A stretch of DNA of 64,000 bases from Natrialbaceae archaeon AArc-T1-2 (GTDB taxonomy: Archaea; Halobacteriota; Halobacteria; Halobacteriales; Natrialbaceae), in contig NZ_CP127174.1 of assembly GCF_030273315.1 (NCBI RefSeq), positions 2,914,001 through 2,978,000 of the forward strand. Direction: 5' to 3'. This document shows, piece by piece, positions 1-8,075 of the stretch; the first letter of the stretch is position 1; every line of letters begins with the position of its first letter. The notes beneath the pieces were generated by a model that was not told where the DNA came from, did not search any database, and was given only the letters and a program-made list of their open reading frames with translations. Position numbers and translations under genes: made by a program.

Positions 1-365
1 TTTTCGGCCCCACCGACGACCAGAGCAAACACCACGGCTTCGCCTCCGAGGTCGGCCTGAAACAGCAGTCCAACGACGAACTCCGCACCGCCTTCCTCAA
101 CCAGTACATTCCGAAGGCCGAGAAGTACGGTCTCGAGATTCCCGACGAACCCCGCATCCGGAAAAACGACGAGGGCGACTACGAGGTCGTCGAGGACGAT
201 CTCGACTGGGAGGAGTTCTTCACGATCGCGAAAAACGAGTACGATCCCGGCGTCGGCCAGATCGACGGCCGCAAGGCCGCACAGGAGGCCGTCCAGTGGG
301 TTCGAGACACCATCGAGGGTGACGACATGCCCTCGGGCAGCCAGACGCCACAGGCCGCTGACTGA
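1..365 (+). CDS. paaA: Phenylacetyl-CoA epoxidase subunit PaaA, C-terminal part
   Basis: The frame is open from base 3 and ends at TGA 363-365, so only the last 120 codons of the gene are present. PaaA is the catalytic di-iron subunit of the ring 1,2-phenylacetyl-CoA epoxidase, which activates the aromatic ring after CoA ligation. The visible tail (DDQSKHHGFASE, later EEFFTIAKNEYDPGVGQ) fits the PaaA C-terminus; the iron ligands lie upstream of the window. Identification rests mainly on the tail plus the unmistakable paaB-C-D order directly downstream, two bases away. Confidence 0.85.
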   Translation, partial: FGPTDDQSKHHGFASEVGLKQQSNDELRTAFLNQYIPKAEKYGLEIPDEPRIRKNDEGDYEVVEDDLDWEEFFTIAKNEYDPGVGQIDGRKAAQEAVQWVRDTIEGDDMPSGSQTPQAAD

Positions 366-367
366 CC

Positions 368-688
368 ATGATCTGGGAAGTATTCAGACAGGAGAAACCG
401 GGCGAGTACCACACCCACTGTGGGAACGTCCACGCGCCGGACCGCGAGATGGCAAAGCAGTTCGCCGCGATCCAGCACGGCCGGCGCAAGCCGACGAACA
501 GCCTCTGGGTCGTCCCGAAAGACGAAATCGGCGAACTCGACGGCGAGGAGTACGCCTTCGGCGGAACGACCGACAAGAGCTACCGCTGGTCGACGGGCTA
601 CAACGTCACCGCCGACGACGCACGCGAGGTCGTCGAATCGTCGGACGAACAGGAAGACGCCGAGAGACGGCGCAGTGAGGTGGCGTGA
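368..688 (+). CDS. paaB: Phenylacetyl-CoA epoxidase subunit PaaB
   Basis: 106-aa small subunit of the phenylacetyl-CoA epoxidase complex. It starts MIWEVFRQEKPGEYHTHCGNVHA and contains the family stretch SLWVVPKDEIGELD, typical of PaaB. It has no known catalytic role; it bridges PaaAC heterodimers in the complex. The length is close to the family norm. It begins two bases after paaA stops, and its TGA (686-688) overlaps the paaC ATG by one base, so translation is coupled. Confidence 0.93.
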   Translation: MIWEVFRQEKPGEYHTHCGNVHAPDREMAKQFAAIQHGRRKPTNSLWVVPKDEIGELDGEEYAFGGTTDKSYRWSTGYNVTADDAREVVESSDEQEDAERRRSEVA

Positions 689-1584
689 TGAGCGAATTCG
701 ACTCCCCCGCCGACCTCGACGACGACCAGGCAGACGCCCTCGAGGCGCTCTTGCTGTCCCTGGCCGACGACGAGTACGTCCTCGCGGAACGGTACACCGA
801 GTGGCAGGTCCGTGCGCCCACCCTCGAGTCCGACCTGGCGTTCGCGAACAACGCCCAGGACGAACTGGGCCACGCTCGCCTCTGGTACGACGTCCTCGAG
901 GACCTCGGCCACGAGGAACACGAGCTGATCTACGAACGCGAGCCGGACGCGTGGCGACACAGCACGCTGGTCGAACAGCCCTTCGCCGAGGGCGACTGGG
1001 CCGACGCCATCCTCCGGCACTACCTCTACGACGTCGCCGAACAGCTGCGTCTCGAGGCACTCGAGGACTCGAGCTACGCAAAGATCGCAGACCGCGTCGG
1101 CAAGATCCAGAACGAGGAGGAGTACCACCGCGAACACGCAGAGAGCTGGATGGAACGGCTCGCCGACGGCGAGGAGGGCCACGAACGCCTGCAAGAGGCC
1201 GTCAATCGGCTGTTCCCGCACGCGCTGACGCTGTTCGAGCCGTGCGCGCCGCTTTCAGACGCGGGAGACAAAAGCGGCGACGAGGACCTCGAGGAGACGA
1301 TCGTCGAGGCCGGCTTCCGTGAGGTCTCCCTCGAGGAGCTTCGCGAGGAGTGGCTCTCGATCGTCGTCCCCTATCTCGACGAGCTCGGTCTCGTGACGCC
1401 AGTCTCGGAGATCCTCCACGACGACGACTACGACCTCGAGGTGACCGACGACACCCTCCCCGACGCTCGCGGCCGTGACGGTGACCACACCGACGCGTGG
1501 GAACAGCTCCAGGCGGAGTTCACCAACACCTACCGCGAGCTCGGACGGAGCGAAGCGACGAAGATCATGGCCAAACCCGAATAA
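688..1584 (+). CDS. paaC: Phenylacetyl-CoA epoxidase structural subunit PaaC
   Basis: 298 aa from the ATG at 688; an in-frame GTG one codon earlier (685) is possible, but the ATG overlaps the paaB stop in the usual coupled arrangement. PaaC is a ferritin-like, all-helical partner of PaaA. The helical stretch with DELGHARLWYDVLEDLG and a second E-EEYHREHAESWMERL helix is diagnostic. The end (TAA 1582-1584) overlaps the paaD ATG by one base. The protein is strongly acidic, as usual for a halophile. Confidence 0.93.
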   Translation: MSEFDSPADLDDDQADALEALLLSLADDEYVLAERYTEWQVRAPTLESDLAFANNAQDELGHARLWYDVLEDLGHEEHELIYEREPDAWRHSTLVEQPFAEGDWADAILRHYLYDVAEQLRLEALEDSSYAKIADRVGKIQNEEEYHREHAESWMERLADGEEGHERLQEAVNRLFPHALTLFEPCAPLSDAGDKSGDEDLEETIVEAGFREVSLEELREEWLSIVVPYLDELGLVTPVSEILHDDDYDLEVTDDTLPDARGRDGDHTDAWEQLQAEFTNTYRELGRSEATKIMAKPE

Positions 1585-2009
1585 TGACCAGCGATACTCC
1601 GGACACGGATTCGAACGCCGACGCCACGCCCTGTGCGTACACCGAGTACCGCGAGGGCGAGGATATCGAAGAGCTTCCCGCGATCGGCGAGGGAGCCACC
1701 GGCGTCGAGGCCGACGTGTGGGAGACCCTCTACGAGATCGACGACCCCGAGATGCCGGTCAGCATCGTCGACCTCGGACTGATATACGGCGTCTCCGTCG
1801 AAGACGGCGTCGCGACGGTCGACATGACGCTTACGTACTCCGGCTGCCCGGCCCGCGACATGCTGCTCGAACAGGTCGAGCGGGAAGTCAGCGAGGTCGA
1901 CGGCGTCGAAGCGGTCGACCTGCGGCTCGTCTGGAGTCCGGAGTGGACGATCGAGATGGTCACCGACCAGGGGAAAGCCGACCTGAAAGAGTTCGGCCTC
2001 AGCGTCTAA
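1584..2009 (+). CDS. paaD: PaaD, DUF59/MIP18-type protein of the epoxidase operon
   Basis: 141 aa with a DUF59 (MIP18/SufT-like) fold: ETLYEIDDPEMPVSIVDLGLIYGV followed by MTLTYSGCPARDMLLEQ, the conserved Cys motif of the family. PaaD is thought to help mature the iron centre of PaaA. The start at 1584 overlaps the paaC stop; in-frame starts further upstream lie inside paaC. Bacterial PaaD carries a C-terminal zinc ribbon, which is missing here and is encoded by the next small gene instead. Confidence 0.9.
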   Translation: MTSDTPDTDSNADATPCAYTEYREGEDIEELPAIGEGATGVEADVWETLYEIDDPEMPVSIVDLGLIYGVSVEDGVATVDMTLTYSGCPARDMLLEQVEREVSEVDGVEAVDLRLVWSPEWTIEMVTDQGKADLKEFGLSV

Positions 2010-2011
2010 GC

Positions 2012-2179
2012 ATGAACAAACCGGATCCAAGCGTGACGACAAGCGGCGAACAGGCGGGCGCGGAGTGTCCCTACTGCGGGTCGACGAACACGGTCCGTGA
2101 GCACCCGAAAGGGCCGTCGCTGTGCCGGTCGATGCACTACTGCAACGGCTGCGAACAGCCCTTCGAGAAGTTCGAGTAA
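2012..2179 (+). CDS. PaaD zinc-ribbon domain as a stand-alone 55-aa protein
   Basis: A 55-aa gene two bases after paaD. It has CPYCGSTNTV, then CRSMHYCNGC and QPFEKFE at the end, giving a C-x2-C / C-x5-C-x2-C zinc ribbon. This matches the C-terminal ribbon of bacterial PaaD (CPxC...C...CxxC...PFxxF) in motif order and in the closing aromatic residues. So PaaD appears split into two proteins. The reductase PaaE is not seen in this window; it may lie elsewhere or be replaced by another electron donor. Confidence 0.85.
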   Translation: MNKPDPSVTTSGEQAGAECPYCGSTNTVREHPKGPSLCRSMHYCNGCEQPFEKFE

Positions 2180-2403
2180 CCCCCGGATCACCACCAACCC
2201 CGTCACGAACGCATCCCTCGCGTAGCCGTCCGTCTCGAGAGCACGGAGTCGCTCCTCGAGCAGTCGCTCCCGGTTTCTCAGGCGTTCTGACGATTGCAAG
2301 AGGCGTACCCGATCGGGTCGACTGGCGCTTCGAGCGCGTTCCTCGGCGACCCAGAACGCTACGCTTGTCAGTCAGCCGGCTCGATCGCGACGGCACCGAC
2401 GCG

Positions 2404-3855
2404 TCATTCGAAGTTGATGTTCACGTTCTTCGCCTGGGTGTACTCCCGGACCGCCTCGTAGCCCTGTTCGCGGCCCTCGCCGCTTTCCTTGACGCCGCCG
2501 AACGGCGTCTGCGGGAACGTCACCGGGTACTCGTTGACGCTGACCATGCCGTACTCCAGCTCCTGGGCGAAGCGGTGGGCCCGCGAAAGGTCGTTCGTCC
2601 AGACGCCGGCGAGCAGGCCATAGGGCGAGTCGTTGGCGACCTCGAGGGCTTCGTCCTCGTCTTCGACCTCGATCACCGACAGCACGGGGCCGAAGATCTC
2701 CTCGCGGGCGACAGTCATCTCGTTCGTGACGTCGGTGAGGACGGTCGGCTCGAGGAAGTATCCCTCCGGTTTGTCGGCGGGAATCTCGCCGCCGGTCGCG
2801 AGGGTCGCTCCCTCCTCGAGACCGATCTCGACGTACTCCATGACCTCCTCGCGCTGGGCCTCGCTGACCAGCGGCCCCATCCGGGCGTCGTCGTCGATGC
2901 CGTCGCCGAGTGGGGTCGCCTCGGCACCGGCGACGACCTGCTCGACGACCTCGTCGTGGACGTCCTCGTGGACGACCAGCCGGGAGCCGGCCCAGCACAT
3001 CTGGCCGGCGTTCATGAAGATGCCGTAGTGGACGCCCTGGGCGGCGGCCTCGAGGTCGGCGTCGGGGAAGATAATGTTCGGTCCTTTCCCACCCAGCTCG
3101 AGGGTGACGCCGGTGACGTTCTCGGCGGCCTGGCCCATGACGCGCTTGCCGATCTCGGTGCTGCCGGTAAAGGCGAGGTGGTCGACGCCCGGGTGTTCGG
3201 CGAGTGCGTTGCCGGCGACGCTGCCACGGCCCGGCACCACGTTGAGGACGCCGTCGGGGAGGCCGACCGCCTCGGCGGCTTTCGCGTAGTACAGCGCCGA
3301 CAGCGGCGTCTGGCTCGAGGGCTTGACGACGGCGCTGTTGCCACAGGCAAGCGCCGGCGCGAGGCTGCGGCCGGCGAGCTGGAACGGGTAGTTCCAGGGG
3401 ACGATGTGGCCGGTGACGCCGACGGGTTCGCGGACGGTGAAATCGAGCCGGTCGCCGGGGACGGGAATCTGACTCCCCTCGAGTTTGTCGGCCCAGCCGG
3501 CGTAGTACCGGAACGTGTCGATCACCATCCCGACTTCCATCTTCGCCTCGAACAGCGTCTTGCCGTTGTCCCGGGACTCGACGAGAGCGATGTCGTCTTT
3601 CCAGGCTTCGATCTGCTCTGCGAGCTGGTGCATGTAGGAAGCACGCGCTGCCGGCGCGAGTTCGCACCACTCGCTTCCCCGCGAGACGGCCGCCTCGGCG
3701 GCGTCGACCGCCGCGTCGACGTCTCGGTCGCTCGCGGCCGCGACCGTCGCGTAGGGGACGTCCGTGGCCGGATCGACCGTCTCGATCGTCTCGTCGGTCT
3801 CGCCGTCGGTCCATTCGCCGTCGATGTAGCAACTCGTCGGTCCGTCGTAACTCAT
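2404..3855 (-). CDS. NAD(P)-dependent aldehyde dehydrogenase (ALDH superfamily)
   Basis: 483 aa, the usual ALDH length. It oxidises an aldehyde to the acid with NAD(P)+ in the cytoplasm. Visible features are the cofactor/substrate stretch PWNYPFQLAGRSLAPALACGN, the general-base Glu in TLELGGKGPN, the nucleophile Cys in NAGQMCWAGSRL, and the C-terminal FGGVKESGEGREQGYE of betaine-aldehyde-type enzymes. The substrate cannot be read from sequence. It faces the thioesterase at 3988 across a 130-bp divergent promoter region and sits beside the paa operon, so an aromatic or ring-opening aldehyde is possible. Confidence 0.92.
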   Translation of the reverse strand: MSYDGPTSCYIDGEWTDGETDETIETVDPATDVPYATVAAASDRDVDAAVDAAEAAVSRGSEWCELAPAARASYMHQLAEQIEAWKDDIALVESRDNGKTLFEAKMEVGMVIDTFRYYAGWADKLEGSQIPVPGDRLDFTVREPVGVTGHIVPWNYPFQLAGRSLAPALACGNSAVVKPSSQTPLSALYYAKAAEAVGLPDGVLNVVPGRGSVAGNALAEHPGVDHLAFTGSTEIGKRVMGQAAENVTGVTLELGGKGPNIIFPDADLEAAAQGVHYGIFMNAGQMCWAGSRLVVHEDVHDEVVEQVVAGAEATPLGDGIDDDARMGPLVSEAQREEVMEYVEIGLEEGATLATGGEIPADKPEGYFLEPTVLTDVTNEMTVAREEIFGPVLSVIEVEDEDEALEVANDSPYGLLAGVWTNDLSRAHRFAQELEYGMVSVNEYPVTFPQTPFGGVKESGEGREQGYEAVREYTQAKNVNINFE

Positions 3856-3987
3856 GCGTCCGTTCGGAGGGACCGAGCAATGTTATACGTTTATATTTCG
3901 ACCCCGTTCCGGCGGTCGTGTGATACGGAAAACAGTGTGACTCGCTGTAGTTTTATGTCGATTCCGAACGTCGGTGGGAGTATAGAC

Positions 3988-4374
3988 ATGGACGCCGAAG
4001 CCTTCTTCGAAGGGATGCCCTTCGCATCGCTGCTTGGTATCGACGTGACCGAATGCGCCGACGGTCACGCCGAGGGCTCCCTCGAGATGACAGAAGAGCT
4101 CTCCTGGAACGAGGATCGGCTCATGGCCCACGGCGGGGTCACGTTCACGCTCGCCGACACCGTCGGCGGCGCGGCGCTCGTCTCACTCGTCGATCGGCCG
4201 GTGCCGACGATCGACATGCGAATCGACTACCTCGAAGCCGGCACGGGCGACCTCTACGCCGAAGCCGACGTGCTCCGGTGTGGGGACGACGTCGGAACGG
4301 TCGACGTCGAGGTCTACGCGGCGGAGGACGAGACGCCGGTCGCGGACGCTCGAGGCGTCTACAAGACCGGTTAG
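3988..4374 (+). CDS. PaaI-family hotdog-fold acyl-CoA thioesterase
   Basis: 128 aa from the ATG at 3988. It is a single hotdog domain with the PaaI signature: MAHGGVTFTLADTVGGAAL, the helix containing the catalytic Asp, then PTIDMRIDYLEAG. Enzymes of this family hydrolyse acyl-CoA thioesters and in phenylacetate catabolism rescue CoA from dead-end products. Proximity to paaABCD supports that role, but it is transcribed from its own promoter, divergent from the aldehyde dehydrogenase. An in-frame reading upstream of 3988 has no coding character. Confidence 0.85.
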   Translation: MDAEAFFEGMPFASLLGIDVTECADGHAEGSLEMTEELSWNEDRLMAHGGVTFTLADTVGGAALVSLVDRPVPTIDMRIDYLEAGTGDLYAEADVLRCGDDVGTVDVEVYAAEDETPVADARGVYKTG

Positions 4375-4400
4375 CAGTTTTCGATCCGAGATCGCCCGCG

Positions 4401-5435
4401 TTACCGAAGTTCGGGAGCTACCTCGTCGCCGAGCCGACGCACGCACTCGATCATCTCCTCGGTGCCGACGCCGGGGTGGTAGGTCCGGAGGATGACGTGG
4501 ACGTCGTCGCCGACGGCTTCGCGGTAGGCCTCGAGGTCCTCAAGTACCTGCCCGGGTGTGCCGAAGATCGCCTGTGCTTTCAGCTCCTGTTTGCGCTCCT
4601 CGTCGAGTTCGTCGACGGACTCGCCGGAGAAGATCTCCTGGTAGCGTCGCTGGAGGTAGAGGTAGCCGTCGCACATGGTCTCCCAGGCCTCCTCGCGCGA
4701 GTCGCCGACCCAGCCGTGCTGGAGAACGTAGACGGTGAAATCGTCCTCGAGGCCTTCCTGCTCGCGCACGGTCCGGATGTCCTCGACGCGCTTGCGAACG
4801 CCCTCGACCGAGAGCGACGAGGGGGCACACCACCCCTCCGCCGTCCGGGCCGCACGCCTGACTGCGGGTTTGGCCGCGCCGCCGAGCATGATCGGCACCT
4901 CGCCGCCGACCGGCTTGGGCGTGATCGAGACGTCCGTCGGCACGTCATAGAACTCGGCGTCGTACGCGAGTTCGCCCTCGCTCCAGGCCCCTCTGAGGAA
5001 CGAGACGAGGTCTGCGAGGCGAGCGGCGCGTTCCGCTCGCGGGACGCCGAAGACGTCGAACTCCCGCGGGTTCGAGCCGATCGCCAGCCCGAGCGTGAGC
5101 CGGCCGGCCGAGAGCAGGTCGACGGTGGCGGCGTCTTCGGCCAGCCGGATGGGGTCATACAGCGGACCGAGCGCGACACAGGAGCCGATCTCGAGGTCGT
5201 CGGTGACGGCGGCCATCGCCCCGAGCGTGGGCATCGTCGCCGAGAGGTAGCCGTCGTCGGCGAAGTGGTGTTCGGAGACCCACGCGCTGTCGAGCCCCGC
5301 GTCCTCGATCTCACGGGTCAGCGTCAGTATCTCGTCGTAGCGTTCGCTCGCCTCGCGGTCGTCGTCGGGCCGTCGCTGGGCGGTGAACAGACCGGTCCCG
5401 AGTTGCATACGGAGTATCTCCGTCCGAACGTTCAT
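4401..5435 (-). CDS. LLM-class (luciferase-like, probably F420-dependent) oxidoreductase
   Basis: 344 aa TIM-barrel protein of the bacterial-luciferase family. It shows WVSEHHFADDGYLSATMPTLGAMAAVT, then LDLLSAGRLTLGLAIGSNPREFDVFG-type elements and EVPIMLGGAAKPAVRRAAR, all typical of LLM proteins. In haloarchaea these normally use F420 or FMN; the substrate is unknown. A start at 5408 (MQLGTGLF) would fit the family N-terminus slightly better than 5435. It is the last gene of a leftward unit that also holds the M24, epimerase and ThDP enzymes. Confidence 0.85.
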   Translation of the reverse strand: MNVRTEILRMQLGTGLFTAQRRPDDDREASERYDEILTLTREIEDAGLDSAWVSEHHFADDGYLSATMPTLGAMAAVTDDLEIGSCVALGPLYDPIRLAEDAATVDLLSAGRLTLGLAIGSNPREFDVFGVPRAERAARLADLVSFLRGAWSEGELAYDAEFYDVPTDVSITPKPVGGEVPIMLGGAAKPAVRRAARTAEGWCAPSSLSVEGVRKRVEDIRTVREQEGLEDDFTVYVLQHGWVGDSREEAWETMCDGYLYLQRRYQEIFSGESVDELDEERKQELKAQAIFGTPGQVLEDLEAYREAVGDDVHVILRTYHPGVGTEEMIECVRRLGDEVAPELR

Positions 5436-5481
5436 AACGGTTGGTGATGGCGCGGGTCGTCTGCTGTGAGTCGGTCCGCGA

Positions 5482-6756
5482 TCAGTGATCGACGACGGTG
5501 ATCTCCTCGATCGGCCACTGGCTCAAGATCTCGACGCCGTCTTCGCGGACGACGACCATCTCCTCGACGCGCACGCCCTGGCGATCCGCGGGTTCCTGGG
5601 TCTCGACGGCCATTGTCATCCCTTCCTCGATCTCGATGGGGTGCTCCGGCGAGAGGCCGCGCCAGATCAACGGCACTTCGTAGAGCTGTAGCCCGAGCCC
5701 GTGGGCCCAGTGGTTCGTCGTCAGCTGCCAGTGCTCGTCGGCGTCGTAGACGTCAGCGTGCTCGCCTTCCATGTCCGGAAAGCCCGTCGCGATCTCGTCG
5801 GTGGTCGCGCCGGGCTCGATACGCTCTAAGACGTCGTAGAGGTTGTCCCGGGCGGTCTCGTAGGCCTCCCTTTGCTCCCGGGTGGGCTCGCCCATGCTGA
5901 AGGTACGATAGTAACACGAGCGGTAGCCCAGATACCCGACGTTGTAGAAGTCAGCGTAGACGAGGTCGCCGGGGCGGATCATCCGGTCGGTCGTGTTCGC
6001 CTGATGTTTCGGCCACGTGTTCGGCCCCGACGTGAGGTAGCCGCCGCCGACGAACGCGCCGTGGCGCCAGAGTTCGCTCACGGCTTCGCCCCAGACCTCG
6101 GTCTCGCGCATGCCCGGCCTCGCGGTCTCCGTGATTTTCTGAAACCCCGCCTCGCAGATCGCCGCGACCATCCGCAGACACTCGATCTCGTCTTCGGTCT
6201 TTACCTTCCGGGCGTCTTCCATGATCGCGGTGCAGGTCTCGACGTCGGTTTCGAGGCCCTGGTTCTCGAGCGCCGAGACGAGCGCCTGATTGCCGACGTC
6301 GACACCGAGTGTCTCGTCGGCGACGCCGTACTCGGTCATCGCCTCGTTGACGCCGTCGGCCATCGTCTCGAGCAGAAACCGGCGGGCGGAGTCCCGACCC
6401 GAGGCCCGCGGGACGTTGCCCAGGCCGGGGCAGGCGTAGCGGATGTCAGAGAGCCACGGGCAGTTCGCCCGCTGGTTGCTCGCGTGGTCGGCGGTGTCCC
6501 AGTGGACGACGTCGCCTTCCTCGGTCAACAGCGTGTAGTGGTCCGCGCCGCTGCCGCCGGTCATCGCCAGCCCCGTGACGTAGCGGATGTTCGGATCAGA
6601 AAGCAGCAACATCGCCCCGAGGTCGGTCTCCTGTAAGCGCTCGAGTGCCCGTTCGCGCCGTTGCTCGCGCAGCCGCCTGACGTCGATCCGCTGTTCCCAG
6701 TCGACGGCCTGGGTCCCCAGCGTTCCCTCCATGAAGCTTCGCTCGTGGAATGACAT
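5482..6756 (-). CDS. M24 (creatinase/Xaa-Pro dipeptidase-like) hydrolase
   Basis: 424 aa from the ATG at 6756; the upstream extension is not conserved-looking. It has an N-terminal creatinase domain (LLLSDPNIRYVTGL) and a C-terminal pita-bread domain. The metal-ligand positions are incomplete: YADF has the first Asp, but the second Asp of the SDxTRT motif is Cys (RSCYYRTF). The His (HWAHGLGLQ), Glu (AVETQEPA) and final Glu (VRVEEMVVV) are kept. That pattern recalls creatinase/ectoine-hydrolase-type members more than true prolidases. In the same strand as its neighbours, it is probably a catabolic C-N hydrolase. Confidence 0.85.
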   Translation of the reverse strand: MSFHERSFMEGTLGTQAVDWEQRIDVRRLREQRRERALERLQETDLGAMLLLSDPNIRYVTGLAMTGGSGADHYTLLTEEGDVVHWDTADHASNQRANCPWLSDIRYACPGLGNVPRASGRDSARRFLLETMADGVNEAMTEYGVADETLGVDVGNQALVSALENQGLETDVETCTAIMEDARKVKTEDEIECLRMVAAICEAGFQKITETARPGMRETEVWGEAVSELWRHGAFVGGGYLTSGPNTWPKHQANTTDRMIRPGDLVYADFYNVGYLGYRSCYYRTFSMGEPTREQREAYETARDNLYDVLERIEPGATTDEIATGFPDMEGEHADVYDADEHWQLTTNHWAHGLGLQLYEVPLIWRGLSPEHPIEIEEGMTMAVETQEPADRQGVRVEEMVVVREDGVEILSQWPIEEITVVDH

Positions 6757-6822
6757 GTATGATCGTACCAACCCGGGCGCAGGGCTAAACTGTACCGCTT
6801 TCGGCCGATCCATCCGGGACAG

Positions 6823-6987
6823 CTACGACGAGTCGCCCCGGTTCATCGCTACCAACGCGCCGCCAGCGAGTGCGACCATCGCGACGGCCCACACCACCCA
6901 GAGCACGGGATCCTCTAGCCGATAGACGACGAACAGCGTCACGCAGAACAGGGCAGCCAGCGCGCCGACCGCGTGTGTGTCGTCCAT
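6823..6987 (-). CDS. Small two-helix membrane protein, unknown function
   Basis: 54 aa, starting MDDTHAVGALAALFCV and ending GDSS. Two hydrophobic helices (about residues 7-22 and 27-47) are joined by a short charged loop (YRLEDP). It lies between the epimerase and the M24 gene on the same strand, within intergenic distances that fit one transcription unit. No known family is recognised; small membrane proteins of this shape are common in haloarchaea. Confidence 0.6.
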   Translation of the reverse strand: MDDTHAVGALAALFCVTLFVVYRLEDPVLWVVWAVAMVALAGGALVAMNRGDSS

Positions 6988-7042
6988 CTCGAGCGAGCGG
7001 TGCGCAGGCGACGATAAAAAGCGTTCCGCCGAACCGACACGT

Positions 7043-8005
7043 CTAGACGGGCTCGAGCCCCTCCTCCTCCCGAAGCACGTTGACGTACGTGCGGAAGCCG
7101 GACTCGAGGTCGTACTGGGCCTCGTAGCCGAGGTCTTCCTGTGCTGCGGTCATGTCGAGGTTCTGAGTCCAGGGCAGTTCGCCCTCGTCTGAGACCTCGA
7201 CGTCTGCGTCGGGTACGATCGACGCGACAGTCTCGGCGGCCTCACGAACCGTCGCGAGGACGCCTCGGACGTTGTAGACTCGCTGGGTGAGCGCTGTCTC
7301 GGGCGTGAAGGTAGCCAACCGGAACGCCTGGGCGACGTCTTCGACGTGTTGCCAGTCGATTTCCTGGTCGCCGTAGTCGACGCTGTAGGACTCGCCGAGG
7401 GCGGGTTGTTCGACGATATTCGCGAGGAAGGCGGAGCCGCCGGTCTCGCGGTAGGGACCGTAGGCGACCGTCGGCCGGAGCGCGACGTGGTCGAGTCCGT
7501 AGTCCTCGTGGTAGACCCGCGCCTGGTGTTCGTTGTACTCCTTGGTCGCGCCGTAGAGGGTGTCGGGGTAGACGAGTTCGTCTTCGTCGACCCAGTCGGC
7601 GTCGTAGTTCTCGGGTGGCGCGTACGCCGCGGCCGAGGAGGCCCACGCGACGCGTTCGACCTGGTCGTCGAGGATGCGTGCGGCCTCGAAGACGTTGTTC
7701 GTGCCGACGACGTTGACGTTTGCTGCGGCTCGAGGCTCTTTCCGTGCCGCGGTCGTCAGCAACGCCGCGAGGTGGACGATATGGGTCGCTTTCGTCTCCT
7801 TGACCGTGCGGATCACGTCGGTCGGCTCGGAGACGTCGCCGCCTCGCACCTCGACGTCGTCGGCGACGCCGAGGTTCTCGAGGATCTTGGTGTCTCTCGA
7901 GCGGTCGTAGGCCACGACGTCGTGGCCGTGTTCGAGCAGGTCCTGTACCACGTAGGAACCGATGAAGCCGGTTCCGCCGGTGACGAGTACCGTGTCGTTG
8001 CTCAT
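7043..8005 (-). CDS. NAD-dependent epimerase/dehydratase (extended SDR)
   Basis: 320 aa extended short-chain dehydrogenase. It has the Rossmann motif GGTGFIGSYVVQDLL at residues 9-23, SSAAAY near residue 125 and the catalytic YGATK (Tyr-x3-Lys) near residue 155, plus the substrate-side ALRPTVAYGPYR. Relatives are UDP-sugar epimerases and dihydroflavonol-type reductases. Its place among catabolic oxidoreductases argues for a small-molecule dehydrogenase role rather than sugar nucleotides, but that is inference. Confidence 0.88.
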   Translation of the reverse strand: MSNDTVLVTGGTGFIGSYVVQDLLEHGHDVVAYDRSRDTKILENLGVADDVEVRGGDVSEPTDVIRTVKETKATHIVHLAALLTTAARKEPRAAANVNVVGTNNVFEAARILDDQVERVAWASSAAAYAPPENYDADWVDEDELVYPDTLYGATKEYNEHQARVYHEDYGLDHVALRPTVAYGPYRETGGSAFLANIVEQPALGESYSVDYGDQEIDWQHVEDVAQAFRLATFTPETALTQRVYNVRGVLATVREAAETVASIVPDADVEVSDEGELPWTQNLDMTAAQEDLGYEAQYDLESGFRTYVNVLREEEGLEPV

Positions 8006-8075
8006 ACGTCAGTCGTACTGGGCTCGGTGGTGATCTGTCCGTCGGTTCGTCCGGTCGCGCGATCGATCGTGGGGA

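Noticed and set aside
2006-2299. Minus-strand frame of 97 codons over the PaaD ribbon gene
   Set aside because: It overlaps a gene with clear zinc-ribbon similarity, and the overlapping part is Arg-rich and not acidic.
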